Of a DNA stretch of 64,000 bases, positions 50,423 through 62,744 are shown piece after piece (within the stretch, counting starts at the first letter, position 1; every line of letters starts with the position of its first letter). The DNA lies in contig VXAY01002121.1 of assembly GCA_013399855.1 (NCBI GenBank), forward strand, positions 269,893 to 333,892, in the 5' to 3' direction. Both the position numbers and the translations under genes were made by a program. The notes below the pieces were generated by a model. That model did no database searches and had not been told where the DNA came from. It saw nothing but the letters and a program-made list of their open reading frames with translations. The DNA comes from Oxyruncus cristatus. Taxonomy: Eukaryota > Chordata > Aves > Passeriformes > Cotingidae.

Positions 50423-52737
50423 CTGACTGACTGGGATTAGAGTCTGGGATCTGTGAAATGCCCTACTAAGACTTCTGGACCGAGTCATGATGTGTGCCTT
50501 AAGCAGGCAGGATTACACTAGAAAGAATATAATGAAAGAGGAATAAATGTTCTGATAGGGATTAAAAAAAGCCCCTTATTCTGTAAGACATTAGTCGGTT
50601 TTACTGAGAGGTGGTAGAGAAGAGTCTTTAGCGATGGGGAGGTTATGCCACAAACAGTCCCTTGTTAGATTAAAATCTCTTTATACTTGCACTTGGCTAT
50701 GTCACATTAATTTCCTACAACAACAGACAGGAGATGGTTCTGTCTTTTCACTACAGGATGGATGACACCTGTGTGTGACATCTGAGGATGGTCAGAAGCC
50801 TTACTACAGGTAAGAGCTGGGGACTTTTCAAAACTTCACTCTATTTGCTTAAATTTCCCCAGTCCTAATGCGAGAAAAACGTGTCCCGGAGTGACTCTAC
50901 TAACAGCAAACTCTTTCCAGACTGGTAGCAAAAATCCACCTAATCAGAAAAAAAAGTATCAGATCAAACAATTAGAAAAAAAAGTGAGCCAATTTACTGT
51001 CTTAGAGATCCAAATTACCTAGTGAGATAGTCATGATCAGTAGTTAAAAGAGATCATTAACAAGAAATGGCCAAATTAAATGGTAAGGGGGAAAAAAGGA
51101 GGTTAAAAAAATCATTTATGAAACAGACAGATAATTTCAAAAAGCTTTCATACCAGGAATAGGGCACCATTACAATGAGAAAAGCTTTAATTATGTTGTA
51201 AAGGTCTGATATTCCACTGAAATGTCATTTCAAAATAAACTTCTAACAGTTAATTATCAGTGATATTTAACTTGTGGGAAAATTAAATATCACCACATAC
51301 TCCTGTGATCATTTTATTGCTTTTGTAGACATTTTAATATTTTAATGGTTTCCAAGTAACAATGAAAAAGGCATGCCACCAAGTGTGTTTTCTTGGCTTT
51401 CTGTGGATAATCATATAACCTTTTCTTTGTCTTCTCCATACAAAGAAGACCTCTGAGTCAGTGAGGACAGGACTGAAGGGAAACCTTTTGGGAATAAATA
51501 TGGGAATAAACATTGCTCTGATTCCCTTAGCCAGAATGATTCCTGTTCCTGGGAAAGAAGTTTCATTAACTGTGAAAACTAGAAATACAATCCCGAATGA
51601 ACAAATATTGAAACCTTACTTGTATTCAGTTGGAAAATCAGATGAATGTGCAGTGTTCCAGGTGGTGACCTATGTATTATCCAAAGCTTTTAAAATGTGC
51701 AGTACAATTGGACCTCAGGATGCAGTGACCCTGATCATGCACAGCCTGGAAGGCTGAAACAGGAAACCTCCTGTGCTGTTGTTGTATAAATCAATGCAAC
51801 ACAAGCTAAAGGACCGAGATTGTCAGGAAAAGGTATGAATTTTAAGGCCAGAAGGGAATATTATGTGAATAACCAGTAATTTTGATTGATTTGGCTTTAG
51901 AAATGGGTCAGTCCCACTCACCAAAACTGACTGGATGTTCTTCACCCTCCTCCAGGGTGAACCAATGAAAACATGAATCATTGAGGGCATTTGGCTCAGA
52001 AAAGCTGGTTTGTCCCTCACTGCAACGTTTATTTGCCTGCTTCTAGCAGTTGCTTCCAGTTCCAAACATTGTGCCACCAAAAGTTCCAAAATGAATACTA
52101 TTATCTTAAAATATCATCCTGAGGTGGGCATTATCAAGAAGGGCAGGAAAAGGACAGAAGAGCGATTATGAGATCCATGCAGGTCTTACTATTGTGTTGT
52201 CCATTAGCTGAGATGCTTATCAAATTCTGATCTCCAGAGGCTTTATATAAAGTGAACATCATTGATGAAATATGACAAAAACCTGGGAGATAGAAAGTAG
52301 TGGACTTTCTGACAAAGTCAACAGTTTTTGCATGGAATCACAAAATAAACAATTTTGCTTGCTCCTGTAAATTAGACTGTCGTCAGAGGTACTGCAAGAC
52401 TGAATCTTTCCATGGCAGCGAGAAATCCATCCAATATCTCTTCAGCGTGTGAAGAAAGCAAAACATGCCTCTAAGTTAGAACTTACAGGACTGCTGCTGA
52501 TTCTTTTAATGTGCAACAGGCTTCTGCATCTTTCATCAAGTTGCGTAGTCACCTAAAGTCATACAGTTTAAATGCTTAAATGCCCCTCAAGTTCTGTGAC
52601 TTAGCTGCTGCTGTGTAAACTGACAAATTGCCCTCAGGAAAAACTCTCACAAAAAAGACAGGAAAAAATAGAGTGATGATATTAGACACAAGGTTGCTTG
52701 CTAAACTGAAAGAGTAGCCAGTTTGTTGGAAATAATG
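50423..52737. other. Unique noncoding DNA
   Basis: No gene recognised in 2.3 kb. The 98-codon plus frame at 51461-51757 has no recognised similarity and no clear splice context. Confidence 0.65.
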
Positions 52738-52816
52738 CTATCACAGAATCACGGAATCATAGAGTGGCTTGGGTTGGAAGGGACCTTAAAGATCATCTGG
52801 TTCCAACCCATGGGGA
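52738..52816 (-). mobile_element. CR1 LINE 3'-end fragment, minus orientation
   Basis: It begins with inverted terminal repeats (atcacagaatcacggaatca), then tggcttgggttggaagggac and cttaaagatcatctggttcc. Only about 80 bp remain. Confidence 0.93.
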
Positions 52817-54817
52817 GATCGGTGCATCTGCACCTGTAAAATCAAGTTTTTCAGAATACAAGAGAGATTGCTTTAGTGAGTGTTTTATTTTCCTTGGAGT
52901 TTCCTGGTAGTAAATCTTTTTATGTTCACGTGTTCAAAGGTCTGTGTAAAACCTGCTCCCACTGAAGCAGTTGGAGGTTTGTCAGGTAATTTCACTGGTA
53001 AGCAGGTGGCATCACAGGGAGCATCGCTGGCATTTTAAAGGACTGTTTGGGAATCTGGCTATTAAAATTTAGAGATAACTCTGAAGAGTTAGCAAAAGAA
53101 ATTGCTAGAGCACTTTTTCTTTCTCTGTTAAAGCTCTCATGGTAGTGTACAGAGGTCTGTTAGGATAATCACAGCATTTTTCTCCCTCTTTTGCTCAAAT
53201 ACAGTTTGCTCTGCTTCCAGTGAGAGATTAAGAATCTGGCAGCCTTAGGAGTTTGCTGGTTTGGGCAGTTTTCAGTCCCAAGTCAGTCTCCCTTCTCTCC
53301 CCAGAGGTAGCCAATAACATCTCTTTTGCTGAAAAAATCCATTTTGTCCTTATTTCTAAGTGCCAGGTCTTAGCACTAAGCCAGATATTGAGGGGATGTG
53401 AACTGGAGTCAGTTGATCTGTGTGGATTTATCTCTGCTAAAGATTTTTCTTACCAGTATTTATCAGAGTCACAGTTCTTTGGTGGGCAGAGGAGAGGCAC
53501 AAACAGTCCACAGAGGAGGTGAAGATGGTATTACTATCTAAACCAACTCCTATTTGACAGTGGACTGTGCTATTACCTCACCAGAATTCACATCCACCTT
53601 TGCAAAGATCTATATGACTATGCAAACTAATAGTTGTAGAGAATTACACATTTATTTCTGCAACCACTTCTTTTTTTTTTTTTTTTAACCTCTTTTACCT
53701 CTGCAAAAGGTTGTCTCCCATCATTCTGAATTATTACAGATTCTCATTTCATGTTTTCCATTCTTCAGCTCCCTGGCTAAAATTCTGTGGTAAATATAAT
53801 GAGCAGCACAATTAGATATGAAAGGCAGGGGAGAACTAATGCATGGAGATGGTTTGGAGTGTTTTGAACTAACTTGTTCCATCAAGATCAACTGGTTTAA
53901 ATTTCCTTAGAATGTGGATTTTCAAAGAAAATCAAAAATTACTTTCAATCTGTTTTGAAAGACTTAATTCCAAAGTCTTAAAACCCACAGAGAAATGTTT
54001 CTTGTTAATTTTGTATTTTGAAAAGCATTAAACAAAGCTTGAACTAAGGTAAGTGATTATTTTCTAAAGTAAAAAATAAATTGTTGCATGGGGAACGTTC
54101 TTCATGAATTTTTAGGGTTTCTTTAAGTGGAAGCAATATTGCTTGTGATTTTTTAAACATATCAAAAATGGTTACCCAAACACTAAGAAAGTTCCAAAAT
54201 ATTGAATGTTGTATGTTGGCTAAAACTCTGATTCTGATGGTAGTGAAAAATAACAACAAAAATAAACTCAGTTTAACTTAAAACTATTTTTCCTGACCTT
54301 CTTGAAGTTTGAGAGGGTGGCAGTGAGTGAGTCAAAGCTTAAGATCTGGTAACTGATGAGCAGTTATACTGGGAGTGATTCTCAACTTGCTGAAGTCTCT
54401 GAAAGTCCCATTGTCTCACTGAGAACACTTTAATTTGTAGCAACAAGAAGCCTTATGGACACCATTACCAGCTCTTCTACAATTGTTGCCATCTCTAGAG
54501 TGAAGTTTGCAGGAAATAGTGGAAAAGAAAACAGTACACACTGACTCAGAACAGAAACTATTAGACGAAAATATTTGGCATGAGTTGAGCAGAATAGACA
54601 ACCCGATCAAAATGATCCCTCTTATATTTAAAATCTCAAGTGTAAATCAAGGTTTTATTACAGTTCCTTTGTGTTCATTGCACTAACATCTGTCTTCAAG
54701 TTTATACCTCTTTTTTTCCTTTTTTAATGTGGTATTAAAGAGCACTATAGAAGTTGTTCTGAGTTTAACAGTGGTCAGCTGTTTTTTTTTCCACATTAGT
54801 AGAAGACAGAATATTCA
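52817..54817. other. Unique noncoding DNA
   Basis: No gene recognised in 2 kb. A T-run lies at 53671-53687. Open frames are below 90 codons. Confidence 0.65.
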
Positions 54818-55050
54818 GATCATAGAATCATAGAATCATAGAATCAGATGGGTTGGAAGGGACCTCTGAGATCATCAAGTCCAACCCTTGATCCAACACC
54901 ACCGCGGTTCCCAGACTATGGCACTCAGTGCCACATCCAGCCTCATCTTGAAAACCTCCAGGGATGGAGAATCCACCACTTCCCTGGGCAGCCCATTCCA
55001 ATGGCTGACTACCCTCTCTGTAAAGAATTTCTTTCTAGTATCTAACCTGG
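54818..55050 (-). mobile_element. CR1 LINE 3'-end fragment of a distinct subfamily, minus orientation
   Basis: Three clean terminal repeats (atcatagaatcatagaatca) precede gatgggttggaagggacctc. Instead of the ccttaaagatcatctagttc block of the other copies, this one has tgagatcatcaagtccaacc and then cttgatccaacaccaccgcg, which marks a different CR1 subfamily. It continues to the aagaatttctttctagtatc block. The low divergence of the terminal repeats suggests a younger insertion. Confidence 0.92.
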
Positions 55051-55289
55051 GTTAGATATTTGGTACAACAAACCCGGCCCCTCTTTTTCCCACTATCTCC
55101 TGTCATGCCTCAGTTTGCCCAGTTGTTTGGGAAACCTGAATAAAGGATGTAGTCAGAACAGTTACTCTGAGAATAATGATTTAGAAACTGAAAATGGAGA
55201 AGGGAAATGGATGCTACCACTGGAAATTCTGTGAGTAGTCTTTTTCCTCGATAAAATTCACACATCACTGGAGACAGTAAAGGTACATA

Positions 55290-55656
55290 TTGCAGAAGGA
55301 AAGGCTCTAGAGAGACCTCATAGAAGGCTTCCAGTACCTAAAAGGGCTTCAAGGGAGCTGGAGAGGGACTTTTAACAAGGGCATGTAGTAATAGGACAAA
55401 GGGGAATGTCTTTAAGCTGGAGGAAGACAAATTTAGATTGGATATTGGGAAGAAATTCATTACTGTGAGGGTGGTGAGGCACTGGCAAGAGTTTCCCAGA
55501 AAGGCTGAGGATGCCCTATCCCAGGAAGTGTTCAAGGCCAGGCTGGATGGGGCTTGGAGCAACCTGGTCTAGTGGAAGGTGTCCCTGTCTATAGCAAGGG
55601 TCAGAACTAAGGTCCCTTCCAACCCAAACCACTTTATGATTCCATAATTCTAAATA
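55290..55656 (+). mobile_element. CR1 LINE, about 365 bp, plus orientation
   Basis: It opens in the CR1 C-terminal coding region (gagacctcatagaaggcttc), includes the LDIRKKF-type block (ttggatattgggaagaaatt) and ends with aaaccactttatgattccat and taattc, a decayed 3' terminus. Together with the 54818 copy it forms an inverted pair with 5' ends facing inwards. Confidence 0.95.
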
Positions 55657-55674
55657 TAAGTGCATGTCTCTGCA

Positions 55675-55709
55675 TACACAGAGACACACAGACACACAGA
55701 CACACAGAG
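55675..55709. repeat. CACAGA-rich microsatellite directly after CR1
   Basis: Tandem acacag / agacac units (about five). It sits within 20 bp of the 3' end of the CR1 copy, a common position for simple repeats. Confidence 0.88.
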
Positions 55710-58700
55710 TACTGAGATCAGTGGGCCTCCATCCATTTACACCACTTGTGGACCTCTCCATTATATCAGGATGGAATTATCTTGTCTTACAGCACCCTCC
55801 TGAATTCCATCAGTGGCATAGAGTCTGATTTTAACTGAAGAAGTAACTTCCATTGATATTGAAAAATACTGATGAGAACACAGTGGATTGATTGGATGGG
55901 CTTTTTATTCTAATCCTGTCAAGAGAAGGCTGAAGTAAAAGAAGCAGCTGGTTGCTCAAGAAACTTGGGCAGAACTTTGGCCAGGCATGAATTATATTGA
56001 AAAAAAACCACCCTAGTTAAGAGTGGAAAGAGCTAATGCAAACAATATTGGGAAAGGAATAGGAAGTGTTCAGGAGCAGCAACATTGTGAGGTAAAACTG
56101 CAAGACTCAAAGGACATGAAAAAACTGGTTTGACTTTCTGTCCTCCATCTGCCAGTATGAACTCATATGCACAATATAGGTTGCCATTTCCAGCACAGGT
56201 TTTGCGGTTCTAACCTTCTGGCAAACATATAAAAAACCCATTAAAGTGTGAGCCAAACTCCTGTCAGCAGCCCAAGGAAAAGGATATAGCTCTGGCTTCT
56301 CTAATTTTGCATACAACCCAGATGGAAGTACAAGCACTTCTATGTTGAAGTGCCAAATAACTCTCCCAAGGCTTATATTATCTTTTCTTCGTCTTGCCTC
56401 AGAAAAACTTCCCTGTTTCTGGGGACTCCGCAGCTGTGTGCACTCCAACAAAAGGCTGTGCCTGGCCAGCCAAGTCCTGTGCATTTGCTTTCCAGCTTCT
56501 GTAACGAGGCTTCCCCTCCCTCCCAGTCCCATCAAAGACTGTTCAACCAGGAAATGCAGCTGCAGAATCTTCACAGATTCTTTCAAGCAATATTTAAAGG
56601 AAAAGCCCCTCACTTTCTTGAAGCAGGCCTGCATTGTAAACAAAAGTACACCAAAGCAATCATGCGATAAGTGCCCAGGAGAAAGGTGAGGAAAATAATA
56701 TGGGGAGGTTGTAAGAGGGAAAGTGGAATTTAGCAGAGTTGATAGCTTTTAAACACGAATCTGTGCCTTGGTTATGTTGCTTTAACCTTGCCTTTGGCAT
56801 CGTTTGTTCTGAAGAACATACAGTTTGAGGTTCAGGTTCCCGTAAATCAGAGGATTAAGACACAAAAGTGGAATATAGAATAATTACCACACCAAATCGT
56901 TAACATCAAGTTCAGTCATGACTACAAATAGTGTTTAACCAAATATACTCTAAGTAATATTGGCTAATATAATCTCTTACATCCTCATAAAGCCAAGTGT
57001 TGATTTGAGAAAAGAAGTGACCTCCAAGTAAGGACTATATCAACTAAATCTATCTTACTTTAGTGTCACGATATGCTTTTTTCCCCCTTCTGAGTAAGAG
57101 TTAATGTATTCTTCCTAATTTGACAGCACAAATGACTTAGTATTATTAAAGAGGTAGAGAATAAATAAGGAGGTAATATAGAGGTGTAATTTGACCAGGT
57201 AGATGTAAGAGGAAGAGTCTTGTTTGTAACTCGATCAATAATAGGAAGGAATTTCTGCTGTATCAATTTATTCTATGTAGTGAGCTGTATAGGTGTTTGC
57301 TTCCTTCATTTAAAGTCCAGTTGTGGAAATCTTGGCCCCCTTCAATTGGATAACTTCAGGGCAAAAATTTTATTGCCCTCAAATATCACAGAAGTGGATG
57401 TGGGGGAGAATAGGGAAATCAATAATCTTTGTGAAGTCTGTTATTGCACAGAATGCGCCTTTTCCTCCTGGTGACTTCACGACTGGAAAGCCACTTTTCT
57501 GCTTATCTTGGGGTGCTCTGGGGCACCTCTATAGCTTTCCCTATGAAAAGAAGCGTGAGCTACAGGTAACTCTTCACACCTCAGCCTAAATGGGCCTGGG
57601 ATCTTTAGAAATCCCTTCTTGCACTCATGTCAGAGAGGAGATAACTTGGGTTCTTCCTTGCAGAGAGGACTGTAGTTCTTCCTAAAATTCTTCCTAAAAG
57701 GACTCTGATACAATTTGTTGCACTGGAATTCACAGTCAGCCCTCAACTCAGTCTGCACACACGCTTCTGAAAGAAAAAAAGATGCTCTGGATTACAGCTC
57801 AGGCCATGGAGACTGTTGGAATTCAAAGAACAACTAAGATCATTTTTCAGTGTTACACTGTAGTTCTAACAGCAGCAACCCTAAACATAAAATCAATAGC
57901 CTGTCCTACCATAAATTCCATCCATTCCCCTAAACAAGTTGCATAGTGTGTCTATATCTAGTGGTACATCTTAAACCAGGAACAAAAGAACGTATCCTTT
58001 TTTTTCTCTCAGAGAGGTAGGAAGAATAAACTCATGGGAACTGTAAAGATATTATCAAAACAGGCAACTGTGTGGGAGATATCTGTGCTTGCGTGGGTAA
58101 AAGGGCAGCTTGTTTTGGTAATTGGTGATTGCAATGAAATGCATTGATGTTCTCTCAGGCTTATGAGGGATATAATTTTATATCATTCAAGTTAGGTTGA
58201 GGTACCCTGAAGAGCGGCTAATTTGAAATGTGATACATAAATCTAAATAACACTTCCTTAATGACACATGTATTTTTACAGTTAATTTCTTTAGGTAACA
58301 GAAAAAAAAAAAATTAAAGAATTTTCTGCTTCATTCTACCCTGGCTGCAATAATTAAGACTCTGTTATTCATACTTATCTCTAGCAGCTGTAGCATCATT
58401 TTCAAAGCCACTAGATGTGTATAGTGGGGATGTTAAATGAGAATCAATGGGTTTGAAAATGGAAAATTCTTTCCCATTCCTATGCATCCTTTTGCCAAAA
58501 GTAAACACTTTTTTTCAAAAAGCATTTAGTGTTAATTTGTTAATTTAGTTTTTACGGTGACAACTGCAATGATTTCCATATGTAACTATTTTTTCTTACA
58601 CATAGATCTAAATATTTTAATCCTAATTTATATATGGAAGTTTTTTATTTGATTCCTGCGTCTGGTGCTTGCTCTGAGAGAGGTCACTTCAACACAGCCC

Positions 58701-58966
58701 ATCATTTATGAAGAGCTTTCCTAAGAAACCTCAGTTTTTCTGTTCTGTGCAAGCTGACTGGCTACTATGACTTATTGCTAACTGAGGACAGGGTTCATGA
58801 GTAGCTGCTGGGGTGACCTGAAAGAATAAACCTCAAACCTCCAAAAGAAATAAAGTCTTTTACTGCCTGTCTGATGGATGGTAATAATCACACACATTCA
58901 TGCAGCACTATTATTTCAGCTGTTATTATTTCAGCATGTAAGATAGGGCCGAAATTTCAGGCAGGA

Positions 58967-59006
<40 letters not shown>

Positions 59007-60199
59007 GTTATAAATAACATCTAGGGGGAAAAAAATCACCCAGAAGATAAAAAACATTTCAGAATAGGAGCAAACAGCATGCACCGTGGTCCAGATCCCA
59101 GCAACCATTAAGTGATTGGGTTCAATTAGACAAATTTCAAAGAAAAGCTGTGTCCGTGGTCAGAAGGATAAAATCCCACAGTCTGCAGGGAAAGGCTGAT
59201 TAAACAGGGTATAAAAGAAGGGTAGGAGGTGGGTGCTTGAGAAAAGTAAGAAGATGGAAAGATGCTACAAATTTCAAGTGCAAAACTTGTTCTTGTCCAT
59301 GGCAGTCAGGACAAGTGCAATGGATGTTTAATTGCAGTAACAAAGATTAAAATTTAATCATAAGAAAATTGAATGTTAAGAAAATCTTTTTTTCAATAGG
59401 GTTAGTGAAGCACAAAATATGTTTTCACGGTTGCTTACAGAGCCTTCAGCCACCTCTGCAAGAGGTTTTTAAAACAAGACAGGAAAGGAGCTGGGAGAAA
59501 TGATATAAATATGGTTCGTTTTATCTCAGAAAAATGAATTTTTTGGAAAGTCTCTTGAGATCCTTTCCGGACTGAAGAATCTTTGGTTTAGTATGGAGCA
59601 AAACCAGACCTCTCATCATGCTATATAAGGGCCACAAATTGCCACAGGAGCCATGAATCCTCTGTCAGTTTATCAGTTGAACTTTGTTAATTTGTTAATT
59701 GTATTGCTCACATTGTCGGACCTCCTCCAGCACCTTACAGCAAGCGGGTTGAAAGATAGAAACAGGGGACCTAAGGGAGACTAAGAGAAACAATTAAAGA
59801 TTTTTCTTTCTTGTTGTAGCTGTGTGTCTGCTACCTTGACAATCAAATGATATTAGGAAATTCATAAAAAGAAGTAGCCTTTTTTGTTGTTGTAAAAGCT
59901 GAAGCTGTAAGGAAGGACGCAAGAATGTGGCCATGCAGAATCAGGAAGAAATATGAGCAAGACACACTCTTTTTTTTTCCTGGGAAAATATTTGCTTTCG
60001 AGACAAATATTGTTTCTTCCCATTAACTTTCTGATTATAAATATTTAAATCACATAGACATTTCTAGCAAAAAATTTGTATTAATAGATTTTAGGAAGTC
60101 ACTATTTCAGATATGTTAAGCCTGTCTTATCAAATGTTTAACAGTATTTAACAATAATTTGGAAGCCTGATCAGCCTATCTTTCTGCACAGTATTAATG
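55710..60199. other. Unique noncoding DNA
   Basis: About 4.5 kb with no recognised gene. Opposed open frames of 178 codons (56107-56643 minus) and 115/106 codons (56342-56689 plus) overlap each other and show no known domain, so neither is called. A poly-A run of 35 lies at 58969-59003. The stretch 58110-58230 has the texture of possible regulatory DNA (attggtgattgcaatgaaat) but no more can be said. Confidence 0.6.
58969..59003. repeat. Poly-A run (A35)
   Basis: Longest perfect homopolymer in the window. No retrotransposon body or processed pseudogene is recognised immediately upstream, so it is listed as simple sequence. Its length is likely imprecise. Confidence 0.95.
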
Positions 60200-60388
60200 A
60201 TGTAATAAATGAATCAGGGTGGTCAAGCACTGGAGTACGTTGCTCAGGGAGTTTGTGGAGATAATATACATTTCCTTGGAGATATTCAAAACCCAACTGG
60301 ACAAAACCTGAGCCACCTGGTGTAGGTTAAACCATTTGAGCATGAGGAGGTGCCTGCTAACCTCAGCCATTCTGTGATTTTGTGATCA
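60200..60388 (+). mobile_element. Old CR1 LINE 3'-end fragment, plus orientation
   Basis: It shows ccttggagatattcaaaacc followed by caactggacaaaacctgagc, as in the CR1 subfamily present at 7566-8200, and ends in cattctgtgattttgtgatc. It is noticeably more diverged than the other copies, so it is an older insertion. Confidence 0.85.
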
Positions 60389-61689
60389 ATAGAAAAATAT
60401 GGGAAACTTCAGAGGGTGTCTGAGTTGTGTGATGGTTTTCTCCATTAACTATAAAAGAAACCAGGTTTCTCGTGTTGCTGTTTCAAATAAGTATCGAAAT
60501 TTAGTTTATGTTAATCCAAGTTAAGAGAAGGACTTTAACATCTGGGCTAATAGCCTCGTATTTTATGTGCATAATCCTACTCCATTTGGATTAGTCCAAA
60601 AGACTGTGGGCTTTTAAGAAAAATGAAGTTAAGAAAACTATTTCTTTCAGCATGTAGTGCCGTTTCCAGTAGCTGGCATTTGCTACCCTTTGCATGGCCT
60701 CTGTCAAAACCCAAGCAAATATCCAAGTAACATGTTCAGTCTTTCACCTACTGTGATTTATATAAGGCAGCACCAAGGTACCCCAGCAGCCAAAAAAGAT
60801 GAGCCGCTTGAGGGGAAAAAAAGCTACTGAAAAAGAGGGAGACAGGACTCATGGAGAATACAGTTTGCCAAGCTGTTAGACACATTAACTGTGACTGAAG
60901 GCTCACAGAGCAGATAATCAGTCAGCACAGACTATAATCTGGAACAATCCCTTTGTTTCACATTAGTCCTAATACAAACTCATATTAAAGAGAAGCTCTG
61001 TCTGCTCAAAGACCATACGCAATCACAATTTTCCCAATTTCTACCATGGCTTGTTTTGTGCATCAAAGTCATCTTTGTTTTTCTTTCTGTTCACCAAGGC
61101 TTGGTTCAAGAAATGCCACAGGTTCTCTTGCAGCATTCAAAGCAGAAACTAAGACCTGTCCCAAACATTCCACTGTGTGTGCAGGGCTCTTTGAGGTGCT
61201 TTTCTACAGGACAACCAAGTAGTGAATTCACTGGAATCTGACTTTCTGAGTGATAGTGATTCAATGTTCCTCACCACATTGAATATCTCCCAGTTTTCAC
61301 TCCCATGTTGGTCACAAACTGCTGGTGTCGTTTTCCAGTTCTTTTCTTTTCAGTTACTTCATGTCTGTCATGAAATCTGTTGGAAGCTTTGAATCACTCC
61401 CAGCTGCTCCGCAGTATTTGAAAGAGTAGAAAAATGCTTTTTTGTAAAACACCACAAGAGATTTGTGGGTAGTTTCTGACAAAATACTGTGTTCTCAGAG
61501 GTAACAACTTCTTAAATGAAAATGTAAAGTTGAATTTTCAGCATTGCTACAGATGGCCAGCGTAACCTTTTTTGTTTTTCAAATTACTTCAAATTCTTTT
61601 AATTTCCAAAATCAAGTAAAATTTCTAACTTAAAAAGGTTATGAGCTATTGGAAATGTCCAAAAGTTTTATCTAATCTTATATATGTGG
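60389..61689. other. Unique noncoding DNA with a possible SOX-type site pair
   Basis: No gene recognised in 1.3 kb. At 60943-60958 the sequence AACAATCCCTTTGTTT contains two SOX-like motifs in inverted orientation. The surrounding 60850-61000 stretch has no simple repeats. Confidence 0.55.
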
Positions 61690-61881
61690 ACATGAGAGAA
61701 GGAGATGAGCAGAGGTTCCTCAGGGAAGTGCCGGAGTCACCATCACTGGAAGTGTTCAAAAAATGAGTTGACATTTCATTATATGGTTTAGTGGACATGG
61801 TGGTATTTTTTTAAAGGTTGGACTTGATAAACTTGGAGGTCTTTTCCAATCTTAATGAACCTGTGACTTTTTGATTCTATA
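61690..61881 (+). mobile_element. CR1 LINE 3'-end fragment, plus orientation, distinct subfamily
   Basis: It contains tcaccatcactggaagtgtt, then ggtttagtggacatggtggt, then ggttggacttgataaacttg and gaggtcttttccaatcttaa, ending in tttttgattctata. The ggtttagtggacatggtggt block identifies a CR1 subfamily different from the 'aacctggtctagtggaaggt' copies elsewhere in the window. Confidence 0.92.
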
Positions 61882-62124
61882 AAGTGACCATATATTGCCA
61901 TGATGGTACACATATTTTTCTGGTTTAGATACACAAGATTTGGGCATGGATCCCACACTGACCATGTCTGCATGTCTTCACTGAAGAGAAGCCTGTTTTA
62001 GACTTTCAGCAGCTTTGTGTCTGACTTGGCCAGGAGGAGGAAAAGGATGAGCAGGTATATGGGACTGTGTGGATTTGATGGCCTGCAACTTCAGACCCAC
62101 AGAATTATAAAGTAGCAGAGGGGG

Positions 62125-62744
62125 TTATGAGGGTTTCTGTGAGAACCTGGTGGAAGCTTCCCCTATGTCTGACAGAGCCAATGCCAGACAGCTCCAAGAT
62201 GGACCAGAAACGGGCCAAGGACGAGATCATCAGAGCAGGACAAAAAACCCCTGCACAACTGCACCTGGGAAGAGGGGTGAGAATGAGTGAGAAACAGCCC
62301 TGAAGACACCCAGGTCAGTGAAGAAGGAGGGGGAGGAAGTGCTGCAGACGTCAGAGCAGAGGTTCCCCTGCAGCCTGTGGTGCAGACCATGGTGAGGCAG
62401 CTGTGGCCCTGCAGCCCATGGAGGTCCATGGAGGAGCAGAGATCCACCTGCAGCTTCTGGAGGACCCCAGACTGGTGCAAATGGATGCCTGAAGGAGGCT
62501 GTGACACCATGGGAAGCCCATGCTGGAGTAGGCTCCTAGTAGGACCTATGCACCCATGGAGAGAGGAGCCCACACTGGAGCAGTGAAAGAGTTTGAGGAG
62601 TCCTCTCCTTGAGGAGGAAGGAGCAGAAGAAACAATGTGTGATGAACTGACAGCAGCCCCCATTCCCTGTCCCCCTGTGCTGATGGGAGAACTGGTAGAG
62701 AGGCTTTGGTGGGCACCTGGTGTCCAAGTAGGGTCAACCTGCCA
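62125..62744 (+). mobile_element. Degenerate avian endogenous-retrovirus LTR-type element
   Basis: It shows the series of GC-rich near-repeats typical of one avian retroviral terminal element: cagtgaagaaggagggggag, cctgcagcctgtggtgcaga, ccatggaggtccatggagga, ggagtcctctccttgaggag and acaatgtgtgatgaactgac, ending with ggtgggcacctggtgtccaa and a final gtcaacctgcca. Between about 62690 and 62700 the sequence seems to jump from the middle straight to the 3' end, so an internal deletion is likely (inferred from memory of related copies). The 215-codon minus-strand frame (62163-62810) and the 99-codon plus frame across it are by-products of the GC-rich repeats. No retroviral gene is present. The 5' boundary is uncertain. 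Confidence 0.7.

Noticed and set aside
56107..56643. 178-codon minus-strand frame overlapping plus-strand frames of 115 and 106 codons
   Set aside because: The frames on both strands conflict and none shows a known domain. Kept as noncoding unless transcripts or conservation show otherwise.
58969..59003. Poly-A run as the tail of a processed pseudogene or retrogene
   Set aside because: No coding-like or LINE sequence can be recognised upstream, and no target-site duplication was found by eye.
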